33,246 nucleotides of DNA from positions 1 to 33,246 of the forward strand of contig NZ_JAPNLM010000049.1 of the NCBI RefSeq assembly GCF_026627255.1, written 5' to 3'. Positions 21,988 to 30,568 of this stretch are shown piece after piece. The notes beneath the pieces are model-generated. The model was given only the letters and a program-made list of their open reading frames with translations, made no database searches and had not been told where the DNA came from. Every line of letters begins with the position of its first letter. Position 1 is the stretch's first letter. Both the position numbers and the translations under genes were made by a program. This DNA comes from Streptomyces antarcticus. GTDB taxonomy: Bacteria > Actinomycetota > Actinomycetes > Streptomycetales > Streptomycetaceae.

Positions 21988-23550
21988 CTACTGGTGAGGT
22001 ACCGGCTTGGTGCTGCGCACCCGGGAAGCGAGCTGGTACTCGCTCAGGTCCAGGCGCTTGGTGCCGCGGCGGAAGCGCCAGGTGTACGTCGGGAAGATCG
22101 ACGTGTTGCGGCCGTTCGCGTCGAGGTACCAGCTCTTGCAGCCGCCCGACATCCAGACCGTGCCCGCCAGATGCCCGTCGAGCTTGCGGTTGTAGGCGTC
22201 CTGCGCCTCCCGGCGCACCTCGATACTGGCCAGGCCCCGCTTCTCGGCCTGCTTCAGCGAGTCCACGACGTACTGGACCTGCGCCTCGATCATCACGGTC
22301 TGCGAGGAGTGCCCCAGCGCCGTGTTCGGGCCCAGCAGCATGAACAGGTTGGGGAAACCGGCGATCGTGGTCCCCCGGTGCGCGGACATGCCGTCCTGCC
22401 ACGCATCACGCAGCCGCACCCCCTCCCGCCCCCAGATCCGGCGGGCCACAGGCCGGTCGGTGGCCAGGAATCCCGTACCCAGGATGATCGTGTCGACCTC
22501 GCGCTCCACACCGTCCAACCCGACGATCGACTTCGCGCGGACCTCCGCGATGCCCTCGCTGACGATCTCCACGTTGGGCTGCTGGATCGCCGGATACCAG
22601 GTGTTGGAGAACAGCAGCCGCTTGCACGCCACCAGGTAGTCGGGCGTCAGCCTGGCCCGCAGCGCCTCGTCCGGCACCGACTTCGCCAGATGGTCGCTCG
22701 CCATCTTCTGGACCTTCTCGGCGAGCTTGGGCCGCTTCCAGAAGAACGCCAGGACCTCCCGGCCCCACTGGTTGAAGCCCCGCCGGAACTGCTGGTAGCC
22801 GGGCAGCGAGCGGAGCATCTTCGTGTGCAGCTCGCTGTTGGCCTTGTCGGGCTTGGGCCCGATCCACGGGGGAGTGCGCTGGTAGAGGTCCAGCTGCCCG
22901 ACCTCGGGCTGGATCTTCGGCACGAACTGGATCGCCGAGGCACCCGTACCGATGACGGCGACGCGGCGGCCGGCCAGGTCGTGGTCGTGGTTCCAGTCCG
23001 AGGAGTGGAACACCGTGCCCTCGAACCCGTCCAGCCCCTTGATGTCCGGAACCGCCGCCTCACTGAGGTAGCCGGTCCCGGTGACCAGGAACTGGGCCGT
23101 GTACCGGCCCTGCGAGGTCTCGATGATCCAGTGCCGCTCGCCCTCGTCCCAGCGGGCGGCCTCCAGCTCGTGGCCGAACCGGATGTGCGGGCGCACCCCG
23201 AAGCGGTCGGCGGTGTCCCGCAGATAGGCGTACAGCTCGTCCCGCGAGGCGAACGTCGACTTCCACTCCGGGTTCCGGGCGAAGGAGAACGAGTAGAGGT
23301 GGGACATGACGTCGCACGCACAACCCGGATAGCTGTTGTCGCGCCAGGTGCCGCCGACCTCGTCGGCCCGCTCGAACACCAGGAAGTCGTCGATGCCCGA
23401 CTGCAGCAGCCGGATGGCGGTGCCCAGGCCCGAGAACCCGGTGCCGATGACCGCGACCCGCAGATGCCGGGTCGGGCCGCGGCCGCCGGGAGCCGGCTCG
23501 GTGCCCGTACGTGCCCCGCCGTCCTTGGCCGGCTCGAGAATGCTCGTCAC
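21988..23550 (-). CDS. Flavin monooxygenase, Baeyer-Villiger type
   Basis: This 520-residue class B flavoprotein has two Rossmann motifs: VIGTGFSGLG near residue 35 for FAD and VIGTGASA near 200 for NADPH. Between them is FEGTVFHSSDWN, which fits the Baeyer-Villiger fingerprint FxGxxxHxxxW(P/D) except for a final Asn. ATG is found later in the protein as TTIILG-type DTIILGTGF. Such enzymes insert oxygen next to a ketone to give an ester, or hydroxylate N or S. GTG start with AAGGAG upstream. It is ten bases after the methyltransferase gene. An alpha-aminoketone or polyketide ketone from neighbouring genes would be a natural substrate; that is inference. Confidence 0.87.
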   Translation of the reverse strand: MTSILEPAKDGGARTGTEPAPGGRGPTRHLRVAVIGTGFSGLGTAIRLLQSGIDDFLVFERADEVGGTWRDNSYPGCACDVMSHLYSFSFARNPEWKSTFASRDELYAYLRDTADRFGVRPHIRFGHELEAARWDEGERHWIIETSQGRYTAQFLVTGTGYLSEAAVPDIKGLDGFEGTVFHSSDWNHDHDLAGRRVAVIGTGASAIQFVPKIQPEVGQLDLYQRTPPWIGPKPDKANSELHTKMLRSLPGYQQFRRGFNQWGREVLAFFWKRPKLAEKVQKMASDHLAKSVPDEALRARLTPDYLVACKRLLFSNTWYPAIQQPNVEIVSEGIAEVRAKSIVGLDGVEREVDTIILGTGFLATDRPVARRIWGREGVRLRDAWQDGMSAHRGTTIAGFPNLFMLLGPNTALGHSSQTVMIEAQVQYVVDSLKQAEKRGLASIEVRREAQDAYNRKLDGHLAGTVWMSGGCKSWYLDANGRNTSIFPTYTWRFRRGTKRLDLSEYQLASRVRSTKPVPHQ

Positions 23551-23560
23551 GTCTGGCTCC

Positions 23561-24454
23561 TTAGCGGCGCGTGATGGTGACGCGGAAGTTGTTGAAGAAC
23601 TTGTCCTCGAGCGTGTACGCGAAGATGTCCAGGTAGCGCTCGAAACGCGAGACGACCTCCTCGCCCTCCAGGGCCACGGCCTCGTCCCGGCGCTCGGCCA
23701 GCAGCACCAGCCACGCCCGGCACGCCATCGCGAACGACTCGCGCTCGTTGACGACCTCGTCGATCTCGAAGAGACCCTCCGCCGCCGCGCTCAGCTCGCT
23801 CAGGTGCGGGATGTGGCAGCCCTCGAACTCCGAACGCTGCAGGAACTTCAGGTCGTCCAGCAGTCCACGCGTCATCGGCAGCGCCTCGGCCGTCATCGTG
23901 TGCAGCACGAACTTCGCACCCGGGTTCAGGGCGCCCGCCACCTGCTGGAAGAAGAACCGGTAGCGCTTGGTGCGCTCCTTCGGCGGCAGGTTGGAGGACA
24001 CGAAGTGCTCCAGCGCGTTGATGCAGAACGCCGCGTCGTACTTCTCGCTGTCGTCGGCGACCTTGTAGTCCGCCCAGCTCTGCACCAGCGTGGTGATCCG
24101 CGGGTTGTCCAGGCCGGCGATGAACGCCTCCTGCGTCCGCGACAGGGTCAGGCCCACGGCCTGCCCCGCACCGTGCACGGTGGTGAGGCGGTTGAGCATC
24201 GTGCCCCAGCCGCAGCCGATGTCCAGGACGCGCCCGGTGGCCGGGCTGACGCCTGCGAGCTCGGCGAACTTGTCGAGCTTGCGGTACTGCGCCTCGTCGA
24301 GCGCGGCGTTGAGGTCCTCGCCGGCCTCCCAGTAACCGCCGGAATACATCATCGAGGGGCCCAGCAGGAGCCGGTAGAAATCGTTGCTGACCTCGTAGTG
24401 GTGCCTGATCGCATCGACCTCGGGGTCCACCGACTTGGGGGCGACCGTTGTCAT
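23561..24454 (-). CDS. CFA-synthase-like SAM methyltransferase
   Basis: This 297-residue protein has the start of the cyclopropane-fatty-acid/mycolic-acid methyltransferase family (HHYEVSNDFYRLLLGPSMMYSGGYW) and SAM motif I VLDIGCGWGTML, followed by VGLTLSRTQEAF. It lacks the N-terminal extension of E. coli CFA synthase and resembles the mycolic-acid-type and small-molecule C-methyltransferases. It could methylate or cyclopropanate an unsaturated acyl chain. It is the first gene of the unit with the monooxygenase and Tat oxidase and is divergent from the ACP gene, with SARP-like sites between. Confidence 0.87.
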   Translation of the reverse strand: MTTVAPKSVDPEVDAIRHHYEVSNDFYRLLLGPSMMYSGGYWEAGEDLNAALDEAQYRKLDKFAELAGVSPATGRVLDIGCGWGTMLNRLTTVHGAGQAVGLTLSRTQEAFIAGLDNPRITTLVQSWADYKVADDSEKYDAAFCINALEHFVSSNLPPKERTKRYRFFFQQVAGALNPGAKFVLHTMTAEALPMTRGLLDDLKFLQRSEFEGCHIPHLSELSAAAEGLFEIDEVVNERESFAMACRAWLVLLAERRDEAVALEGEEVVSRFERYLDIFAYTLEDKFFNNFRVTITRR

Positions 24455-24523
24455 CCTGATCCTCTTTCCTGCGTGTCCGGCGGGCCGTATTTCCTAATTC
24501 GCGTCCGAGGAAACCCGATGCCC

Positions 24524-24541
24524 CGCAAGGCCCGCGCAAGA
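24524..24541 (-). promoter_or_regulatory. Two-unit SARP-type operator toward the methyltransferase operon
   Basis: On the minus strand TCTTGCG (24541-24535) and CCTTGCG (24530-24524) are 11 bp apart. They match the units before the oxoamine synthase gene (TCTTGCG, TATTGCG). TTTCCT about ten bases further may be the -10, but it is weak. Confidence 0.45.
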
Positions 24542-24567
24542 CGGAACGCATTCAGGACAGCGGCCCG

Positions 24568-24599
24568 TGTTGCGCCTTCCTTGCGGGGGCGGATATTTC
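24568..24599 (+). promoter_or_regulatory. Two-unit SARP-type operator and -10 before the ACP gene
   Basis: TGTTGCG (24568) and CCTTGCG (24579) are 11 bp apart on the plus strand. TATTTC starts at 24594, exactly eight bases after the second unit. Together with the minus-strand pair at 24524-24541 this makes a back-to-back divergent operator, probably for SARP 2. Confidence 0.55.
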
Positions 24600-24658
24600 A
24601 TCGCTATCGAAACCAGACACGCACTGCCGAGTTGCATTGCCGAGAGAGGACCGACCCC

Positions 24659-24913
24659 ATGTCGCTGCCCACCATCGAAGAACTGGCGAGCCAGCTCGAG
24701 GCCGTTTCGGGTGCCGCGGAGGTCAGCCCCGACGCCCCGCTCCAGCACATCGCGGACGTCGACTCGCTTGACCTGATGGAGTGGCTGTACGGATTCCAGA
24801 ACCAGTACCCGCACATCCCGGCCGACGAGTCCCTCTTCGCCGACCTCGACGACACGACGACTCTGCGCGACGTGTACGCGAAGATCGTCGACCTCGTCCC
24901 GGCTCAGGCGTAG
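24659..24913 (+). CDS. Acyl carrier protein 1
   Basis: This 84-residue acidic carrier has the phosphopantetheine Ser36 in the motif DVDSLDLMEW. The helix-rich pattern and length are normal for a free-standing ACP. GAGAGGA lies before the ATG. KAS III follows 11 bases after its stop, so this ACP probably carries the first condensation product. Confidence 0.92.
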   Translation: MSLPTIEELASQLEAVSGAAEVSPDAPLQHIADVDSLDLMEWLYGFQNQYPHIPADESLFADLDDTTTLRDVYAKIVDLVPAQA

Positions 24914-24924
24914 CGAGGGGTGAC

Positions 24925-25911
24925 GTGACCGGCTTCGACATCACCGGGTGGGGCATGTCCGTACCCGAACGCGTCGTCACCAGTGCCGAGCTCGCGACGC
25001 GTTTCGGCGTCGACGAGCACTGGGTCGTCAGCCGCTGCGGCATCCGCGAGCGGCGGGCGGTCAACCCGGGGCAGACCACCGCCTCCCTGGCCGTCGAGGC
25101 CGGCCGGCGCGCGCTGGACAAAGCGGGCCTGACCGGCGCCGACATCGCCCACCTCATCGTGGCGACCGCCACACCCGAGCAGCCGTCCCCGGCGACGTCC
25201 GCGTTCGTGCACCACGAACTGGGCATCTCCGGGAGCGCGCACGACGTCAACTCCGAGTGCGCGGGATTCGTCTACGGGCTGGTGTCCGCGATGGCCCTCA
25301 TCGCCATCGACCCCCGCCCGATCCTGCTCATCGGCTCCGACACCCACACCCTGACGGCCAACCCCGCCGACCGGGACCTGTCGATCCTCGTCGGCGACGG
25401 CGCGGGCGCGGTCGTCCTCCAGCCGGGCCCCGAGAACCGCGTCAAGGCGTGGAACCTGGGCGCCGACGGCGCCTGCACCGGCTCCCTGAAGGTCCTCGCC
25501 GGCGGCAGCCGGATGCCCACCACCCAGGAGACCCTGGACGCGGGCCTGCACTACGCGCAGATCAACGGCAACGAGATCTACCTCAACGCCGTCCGCTACA
25601 CCGTGCGCACCGTCCGCGAGACGCTGGAGAGCGCCAAGGTCGACGCGGCCGACATCGACCACGTCGTACCCCACCAGGCCAACATCCGGATCATCAACTC
25701 GATCCTCTCGCACACCGGGCTGCGGCAGGAGGCTCTGATCACCAACCTCCAGAAGTACGGCAACACGGCCTCGGCGTCGATCCCCATCGCGCTGACCGAG
25801 GCCCTCGAAGAGGGCCGCATCAAGGCCGGCGACAAGGTCCTGCTGGCCGGCTTCGGAGCCGGCATGACCTGGGGTTCGATCCTCATGGAATGGGGCGGTG
25901 TCGCCGCATGA
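24925..25911 (+). CDS. fabH-like: 3-Oxoacyl-ACP synthase III (KAS III)
   Basis: This 328-residue thiolase-fold enzyme has the KAS III triad Cys112 (NSECAGF), His250 (VPHQANIRI) and Asn280 (YGNTASAS). Family members start chains by joining an acyl-CoA to malonyl-ACP; some act in secondary metabolism as starter-selecting or acyl-transfer enzymes. The GTG start was chosen because the fold begins at once (FDITGWGMSVPERVV) and GAGGGG precedes it. It lies between ACP 1 and the reductase, overlapping the latter by ATGA. Confidence 0.93.
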   Translation: MTGFDITGWGMSVPERVVTSAELATRFGVDEHWVVSRCGIRERRAVNPGQTTASLAVEAGRRALDKAGLTGADIAHLIVATATPEQPSPATSAFVHHELGISGSAHDVNSECAGFVYGLVSAMALIAIDPRPILLIGSDTHTLTANPADRDLSILVGDGAGAVVLQPGPENRVKAWNLGADGACTGSLKVLAGGSRMPTTQETLDAGLHYAQINGNEIYLNAVRYTVRTVRETLESAKVDAADIDHVVPHQANIRIINSILSHTGLRQEALITNLQKYGNTASASIPIALTEALEEGRIKAGDKVLLAGFGAGMTWGSILMEWGGVAA

Positions 25912-26660
25912 GCAAGAAGAGCACGGGCCGGCGCCCGGACGCCCCGGTGGCCCTGGTCACCGGCGCCTCGGGCGGCCTCGGCCAGGCCCTGGCGCTGGAG
26001 CTGGACGCGCTGGGCTGCCGGGTCGCCGTCCACTACAACAGCTCCAGGGAGGCCGCCGAGGCCGTCCGGGAGAAACTGTCCAACCCCTCGGTGCTGGTCA
26101 CCGGCGACGTCGGCTCGTGGGAGGCCACGCAGGCCCTCTACGAGCAGATCTCCGCCGAACTCGGCCCGGTGGACGTCCTCGTCAACAACGGGGCCATCCG
26201 CAAGGACAGCCTCATGGCGATGCAGAACCCCGCCGACTGGGCGCAGGTCATCCAGACCAACCTCATCGGCTCGTTCCACACCGCCCGCGTCTCGGTGCCG
26301 TACATGCTGCGCCAGCGCTGGGGCCGGGTGATCAACATCGTGTCGCCGTCCGGCATCATCGCCACCGCCGGCCAGACCGCCTACTCGGCGTCCAAGGCAG
26401 GCCTCATCGGCTTCACCCGCACCCTCGCCGCGGAATGCGGCCGGCGCGGGGTGACGGTGAACGCCCTGTCACCCGGCTTCATGATCACCGGCATGACGAA
26501 CACCCTCCCGGACCGGGTGATCGAGGGCATGGAGGACAAGGCCCCCATCCCCCGCTTCGTCACCGTCGAGGAAGTCGCCCGCAGCGCCGGCCTCTTCCTC
26601 GACCAGGACTGCATGACCGGCCAGGTCATCAGCATCGACAGCGGCGTCTCCATCACCTGA
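25908..26660 (+). CDS. fabG-like: 3-Oxoacyl-ACP reductase (FabG-like SDR)
   Basis: This 250-residue short-chain dehydrogenase has GASGGLGQ for NADPH, NNGAIRKDSL, Ser in NIVSPSGI, and YSASK. It should reduce the beta-keto group of ACP-bound chains. It overlaps KAS III by four bases and is the last gene of the ACP/KAS III unit. It is distinct from the ActIII-type ketoreductase at 12735 and presumably serves the chain made by the right-hand genes. Confidence 0.9.
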   Translation: MSKKSTGRRPDAPVALVTGASGGLGQALALELDALGCRVAVHYNSSREAAEAVREKLSNPSVLVTGDVGSWEATQALYEQISAELGPVDVLVNNGAIRKDSLMAMQNPADWAQVIQTNLIGSFHTARVSVPYMLRQRWGRVINIVSPSGIIATAGQTAYSASKAGLIGFTRTLAAECGRRGVTVNALSPGFMITGMTNTLPDRVIEGMEDKAPIPRFVTVEEVARSAGLFLDQDCMTGQVISIDSGVSIT

Positions 26661-26796
26661 CCCCCGCCGCACCACCGGCCCCGGCCCCCCACCCCCCAGG
26701 GAGGCCGGGGCCGCCCCACGTCCCCGCCCGGCCCCGCCGCCCGGCGGGGTACCGGCGTACCCGCGTGCGGGGGACACCGGCGTACGGGCACACGAA

Positions 26797-26829
26797 GGCC
26801 GCCGCCGCGGACGATCCGCGGCGGCGGCC
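26797..26829. terminator. Strong hairpin between convergent genes
   Basis: Positions 26797-26811 and 26815-26829 form a perfect 15-bp GC stem with a three-base loop, with AA before and TT after the arms. It lies between the reductase and the convergent SARP 2 gene. The rest of 26661-26851 holds no gene. Confidence 0.65.
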
Positions 26830-26851
26830 CTTCCCGTACGCGGCCGGCCGC

Positions 26852-27748
26852 TCAGGCGGCGGGGGAGGAGCGCACCGGGTGCGTCACGCACCCGTGGTCC
26901 GCCAGCGAGCACGGCCGCGGCGCCCGGTGGTCCACCTCGAACACCCCCATCAGCACCGGGTCCAGACACGTGAACGACCGCAGCGCCGGCCGCGGCTCCG
27001 GCGTCCGCAGCAGCTCCAGGTACGCCGCCTCCGTCTCCGGCGCCGGATCGATGCCCAGCTCCTCCGCCAGCACCTCCCGCAACTGCTGGTAACTGCGCAG
27101 CGCCTCCGCCCGGTTCCCGGCCCGCGTGTGCGCCGCCATCCGGCAGCGGTAGGCACTCTCCCGGAACGGCGCCCGGCGCACCGCCTCCTCCGCGTACCGC
27201 AGCGCGTGGTGCTCGTCACCCAGCGCCGAGGACGCCAGGCTCGCCGTCTCCAGCGCCTTCAGCCGCAGCTCCTCCAACTGCTCACGCATCGCGTTGACCC
27301 ACTCACCCTCGTGCGAGGGCAGGAACGAGCCCCGCAGATTCGACACCGCGCCCGACGCCAGCTGCTGCGCCACCGCGAAGGCGCCCTCCGCGTACGCCTC
27401 CGACGCCTCGGCCACCGCGGCCTCCGCGCACTCCACGTCCACCGCCGCGTCCTGCGGGATCCGCAGCAGATAGCGGCCGCTCTGCGCGACCAGCGGAATC
27501 ACCCCCGGCTGGTCCTGCGGCGTCGAGACGAACGTACGCACCCGGCTCACCAGGCTCCGCAGCGCCGACGCCCACGTGTCCGGCAGCCCCTCGGGCCACA
27601 CGGTTTCGGCCAGCTGATCGCGGTCCGTCCCCCCGTGGCGCTCGATCAGCAGCCGGGCGAACGCCACCTGCGCCTGCGCGCTGGAGAGGTGCTGCGGCGG
27701 TGCTCCGTCCGGCTCGATCGTGACAAGACCTATCAGTCTGATCAGCAC
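26852..27748 (-). CDS. SARP/AfsR-like activator 2 (BTAD)
   Basis: This 298-residue protein has a winged-helix DNA-binding domain at about 1-95 (SALRSLVSRVRTFVST, SGRYLLRI) and a bacterial transcriptional activation domain at about 100-245 (VECAEAAVAEASEAYAEGAF, YRCRMAAHTRAGNRAEALRSYQQL). It ends with a non-conserved tail. The start is GTG with GGAGAG upstream. It is divergent from the oxoamine synthase operon, whose promoter has a six-unit phased heptamer array. That position, and a heptamer unlike the TCGAGCG class, suggest it controls the right-hand operons. Confidence 0.9.
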   Translation of the reverse strand: MLIRLIGLVTIEPDGAPPQHLSSAQAQVAFARLLIERHGGTDRDQLAETVWPEGLPDTWASALRSLVSRVRTFVSTPQDQPGVIPLVAQSGRYLLRIPQDAAVDVECAEAAVAEASEAYAEGAFAVAQQLASGAVSNLRGSFLPSHEGEWVNAMREQLEELRLKALETASLASSALGDEHHALRYAEEAVRRAPFRESAYRCRMAAHTRAGNRAEALRSYQQLREVLAEELGIDPAPETEAAYLELLRTPEPRPALRSFTCLDPVLMGVFEVDHRAPRPCSLADHGCVTHPVRSSPAA

Positions 27749-27899
27749 AATGCACTCTCCGAAACGGTCGGCTTCCGGCCGTGTCCCCCTAGTTCGTGCG
27801 ATTCAGAGGATACCGGCGGGCCGTCTCCGCATGTCAACAGCGGCCGGCAAACATTTCCCCGCGAATGAAACCCCAGGTCCGGGCAGCCCCTTTACCGCT

Positions 27900-27976
27900 T
27901 CGAGCGCCGCTGTAGCCCCCCTGTGGTTCCACTGTCGCCCCGCTCTTGCGCCGCTATTGCGCCCCAGGAGTCTTAA
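27900..27976 (+). promoter_or_regulatory. Six-unit SARP operator before the oxoamine synthase operon
   Basis: Heptamers TCGAGCG (27900), TGTAGCC (27911), TGTGGTT (27922), TGTCGCC (27933), TCTTGCG (27944) and TATTGCG (27955) lie at exact 11-bp steps. TCTTAA follows about nine bases after the last unit as a probable -10. The predicted leader is about 80 bases. The rest of 27749-28064 holds no gene I can support. Confidence 0.65.
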
Positions 27977-28064
27977 TGGAATTCCACTAGAGCCCCGCCG
28001 GAACAACGGCGGAGCACAGAGGGAGTTCCGGGTCCGCCGGACGATCGCGAACGAGGAGAAGAAC

Positions 28065-29276
28065 GTGAACGCATCCGCTGCCTGGAGCCGACTCGAGCCG
28101 AAGCTGGCCTACTTCAGGGACCGCGTCCAATCCCTGGAATACGAGCCCAACCGCAAGAACAGCTTCGTCGCCTACACCGTCGAGCGCGACTCCGCCTACG
28201 CGGACCAGGACGGCCAGCGCCTCCTCATGATGTCCGGCTACAGCTACCTCGGCCTCGCCGGCGACGAACGCGTCGTCTCCGCCGCCAAGGCAGCCGTCGA
28301 CCGCTACGGCACCGGCAACCACGGAGTGCGCGCCCTCGCCGGCTCCACCCCCCTCCACGAGGAACTGGAAGCCGAGGTCGCCAAGTTCGCCGGCCGCCAG
28401 CAGGCCCTCGTCTTCGGCTCCGGCTACGCCGCCAACGTCGGCACCGTCGGCGCCCTGGTCGGCCCCGGCGACACCGTCTTCATCGACAAGTACGACCACG
28501 CCAGCATCGTCGACGGCTGCAAGCTCTCCGGCGCCACCGTCACCCGCTTCCGCCACAACGACGTCACCCACCTCGAGCGCCGCCTGGCCGCCGCCCCCGA
28601 CACCGGCGTCCGCCTGGTCATCGTCGACAGCGTCTACTCCATGGACGGCGACATCGCCCCCCTCGTCGACCTCCGCAAGGTCTGCGACGCCCACAACGCC
28701 CTCCTGATGGTCGACGAGGCCCACGCCCTCGGCGTCATCGGCGCCACCGGCAAGGGCATCGAGGAGCACTTCGACTACGAGGTGAAGGTCGACGTCAAAC
28801 TCGGCACCCTCTCCAAGGCCATCCCCTCCATGGGCGGCTGGGTCGCCGGCTCCGCCGAACTCATCCACCACCTCAAGTACGCCGCCCGCCCCTTCCTCTT
28901 CTCCGCCGCCCTGGGCCCCGCCCAGTCCGCCGCCGCCCTGGAATCCCTGCGCATCCTGCAGCGCGAGCCCGAGCGCGTGGAGTTCATCCAGCGCGAGGCC
29001 GAGCGCTTCCGCACCACCCTCCACGACGCCGGCATCAGCACCGTCGACAGCGAGACCGCCGTCGTACCCGTCATCGCCGGCTCCGACACCGCCGCCTACG
29101 ACTACGCCACCGTCTGCCGCAAGAACGGCGTCATCGGCCTCCCCGTCGTCACCCCGGCCGTCCCCAACGACCTGGCCCGGCTGCGCATCGCCATCACCGC
29201 CGCCCACACCAAGGCCGACCTCGAGTTCGCCGCCGAGGCCTTCATCAAGTCGGCACGCGAGTGCCGCATCATCTGA
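28065..29276 (+). CDS. PLP-dependent alpha-oxoamine synthase (AONS/ALAS family)
   Basis: This 403-residue enzyme belongs to the family of 8-amino-7-oxononanoate synthase, 5-aminolevulinate synthase and serine palmitoyltransferase. These condense an acyl thioester with an amino acid, with loss of CO2, to give an alpha-aminoketone. Motifs are YGTGNHGVRALAGST, the PLP-stacking His in DKYDHASIVDG, DEAHALGVIG, and Lys251 in GTLSKAIPSMGG for the aldimine. Both acyl and amino-acid substrates are unassigned; the following genes suggest an ACP-bound polyketide acyl chain. GTG start with GAGGAG six bases upstream. It leads a five-gene operon under the SARP array. Confidence 0.92.
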   Translation: MNASAAWSRLEPKLAYFRDRVQSLEYEPNRKNSFVAYTVERDSAYADQDGQRLLMMSGYSYLGLAGDERVVSAAKAAVDRYGTGNHGVRALAGSTPLHEELEAEVAKFAGRQQALVFGSGYAANVGTVGALVGPGDTVFIDKYDHASIVDGCKLSGATVTRFRHNDVTHLERRLAAAPDTGVRLVIVDSVYSMDGDIAPLVDLRKVCDAHNALLMVDEAHALGVIGATGKGIEEHFDYEVKVDVKLGTLSKAIPSMGGWVAGSAELIHHLKYAARPFLFSAALGPAQSAAALESLRILQREPERVEFIQREAERFRTTLHDAGISTVDSETAVVPVIAGSDTAAYDYATVCRKNGVIGLPVVTPAVPNDLARLRIAITAAHTKADLEFAAEAFIKSARECRII

Positions 29277-29314
29277 CGCCCCCACGACGACCCCACCCAC
29301 CCAAGGGAGCACAC

Positions 29315-30568
29315 ATGCCTGGACCGTCCAGGGGCAGTTCGGCGCGGCCGCCCGTAGCCATCACCGGCATGGGCGTGGTCACCCCCGGCGGGTGCACCCC
29401 CGACGACCTGTGGGACACACTGCGGGCCGGCCGGTCCACCGCCGCCGCCCTCACCCACTTCGACCTCAGCCGCCACCGCGTCCGCATCGGCTGCCGCGTC
29501 CGCGGCCTGGAGGGCCTCGCCGGCCTCGTCCCCGCCAAGGAAGCCCGCCGGATGGACCCCTTCGCCCACTACGGCACCGCCGCCGCCCTCGCCGCCCACC
29601 GCGACGCCGGCTCACCCACCGCCGAACCCGGCCGCACCGCCATCGTCGTCGGCAACGCGGTGGGCGGCCGCGCCACCAGCGACCTGGAGTCCGCCCACTT
29701 CACCGAAGGCGGCCCCGCCCGCGTCAACCCGCTGATGCCGCTGATGACGATGCCCAACGCCGCCGCCGCCCACATCGCCATCCGCCTCGGCTGGACCGGC
29801 CCCGCCCTGACCGTCGCCAACACCTGCGCCAGCGGCGCCGACGCCATCGGCCACGCCCTGATGCTCCTGCAGACCCACCGCGCCGACCTCGTCATCGCCG
29901 GCGGCGCCGAACACACCCTCACCCCCGTCACCCTGGCCGGCTTCGGCAACCTCAACGCCGTCTCCCTGCGCAACGACGACCCCGAACACGCCTCGCGCCC
30001 CTTCGACAAGGACCGCGACGGATTCGTCATGGGGGAGGGCGCCGGATTCGTCGTACTGGAACGCCTGGACGACGCCCGCGCCCGCGGCGCCACCACCTAC
30101 GGCCTGGTCGCCGGATACGCCGCCACCGCCGACGCCCACCACCTCGCCATGCCACTGCCCGACGGCGCGGGCGCCGCCGCCGCCATGGCCGGAGCCATCG
30201 CCGACGCCGGACTCGACGCCCACGACATCGTCCACGTCAACGCCCACGGCACCTCCACCCCCCACAACGACCGCTCCGAAGCCGCCGCCCTCACCAAGGT
30301 CTTCGGCACCGCCCAGCCCCCCGTCACCGCCCCCAAGTCGGTCATCGGCCACCTCATCGGCGCCGCCGGCGCCGTCGAACTCATCGCCACCGTCCAGGCC
30401 ATGCGGCACTGCGAGGTACCGCCCACCGCCAACCACGAACAGCAGGAGCCAGGAATGCACATCGACGTCGTCCACGGCGCCCCCCGCGCCGTGCGCCCCG
30501 GACCCGCGATCACGAACTCCTTCGGGTTCGGCGGCCACAACTCCTCCGTGGTGGTGGTCCCCGCATGA
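29315..30568 (+). CDS. fabF-like: 3-Oxoacyl-ACP synthase II (KAS II)
   Basis: This 417-residue decarboxylating ketosynthase has the Cys-His-His triad Cys171 (NTCASGADA), His311 (NAHGTSTPHND) and His346 (PKSVIGHLIG, with Lys341). It can extend ACP-bound acyl chains with malonyl-ACP. It stands alone without a chain-length-factor partner nearby, so it is FabF-like rather than a KS-alpha of an aromatic PKS. The ATG follows AAGGGAG. It overlaps the dehydratase by ATGA. Confidence 0.93.
   Translation: MPGPSRGSSARPPVAITGMGVVTPGGCTPDDLWDTLRAGRSTAAALTHFDLSRHRVRIGCRVRGLEGLAGLVPAKEARRMDPFAHYGTAAALAAHRDAGSPTAEPGRTAIVVGNAVGGRATSDLESAHFTEGGPARVNPLMPLMTMPNAAAAHIAIRLGWTGPALTVANTCASGADAIGHALMLLQTHRADLVIAGGAEHTLTPVTLAGFGNLNAVSLRNDDPEHASRPFDKDRDGFVMGEGAGFVVLERLDDARARGATTYGLVAGYAATADAHHLAMPLPDGAGAAAAMAGAIADAGLDAHDIVHVNAHGTSTPHNDRSEAAALTKVFGTAQPPVTAPKSVIGHLIGAAGAVELIATVQAMRHCEVPPTANHEQQEPGMHIDVVHGAPRAVRPGPAITNSFGFGGHNSSVVVVPA

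Noticed and set aside
20653..23574. Long plus-strand reading frames opposite the Tat oxidase and monooxygenase genes
   Set aside because: They are antisense to clearly conserved enzymes and show no domain; open antisense frames are common at this base composition.
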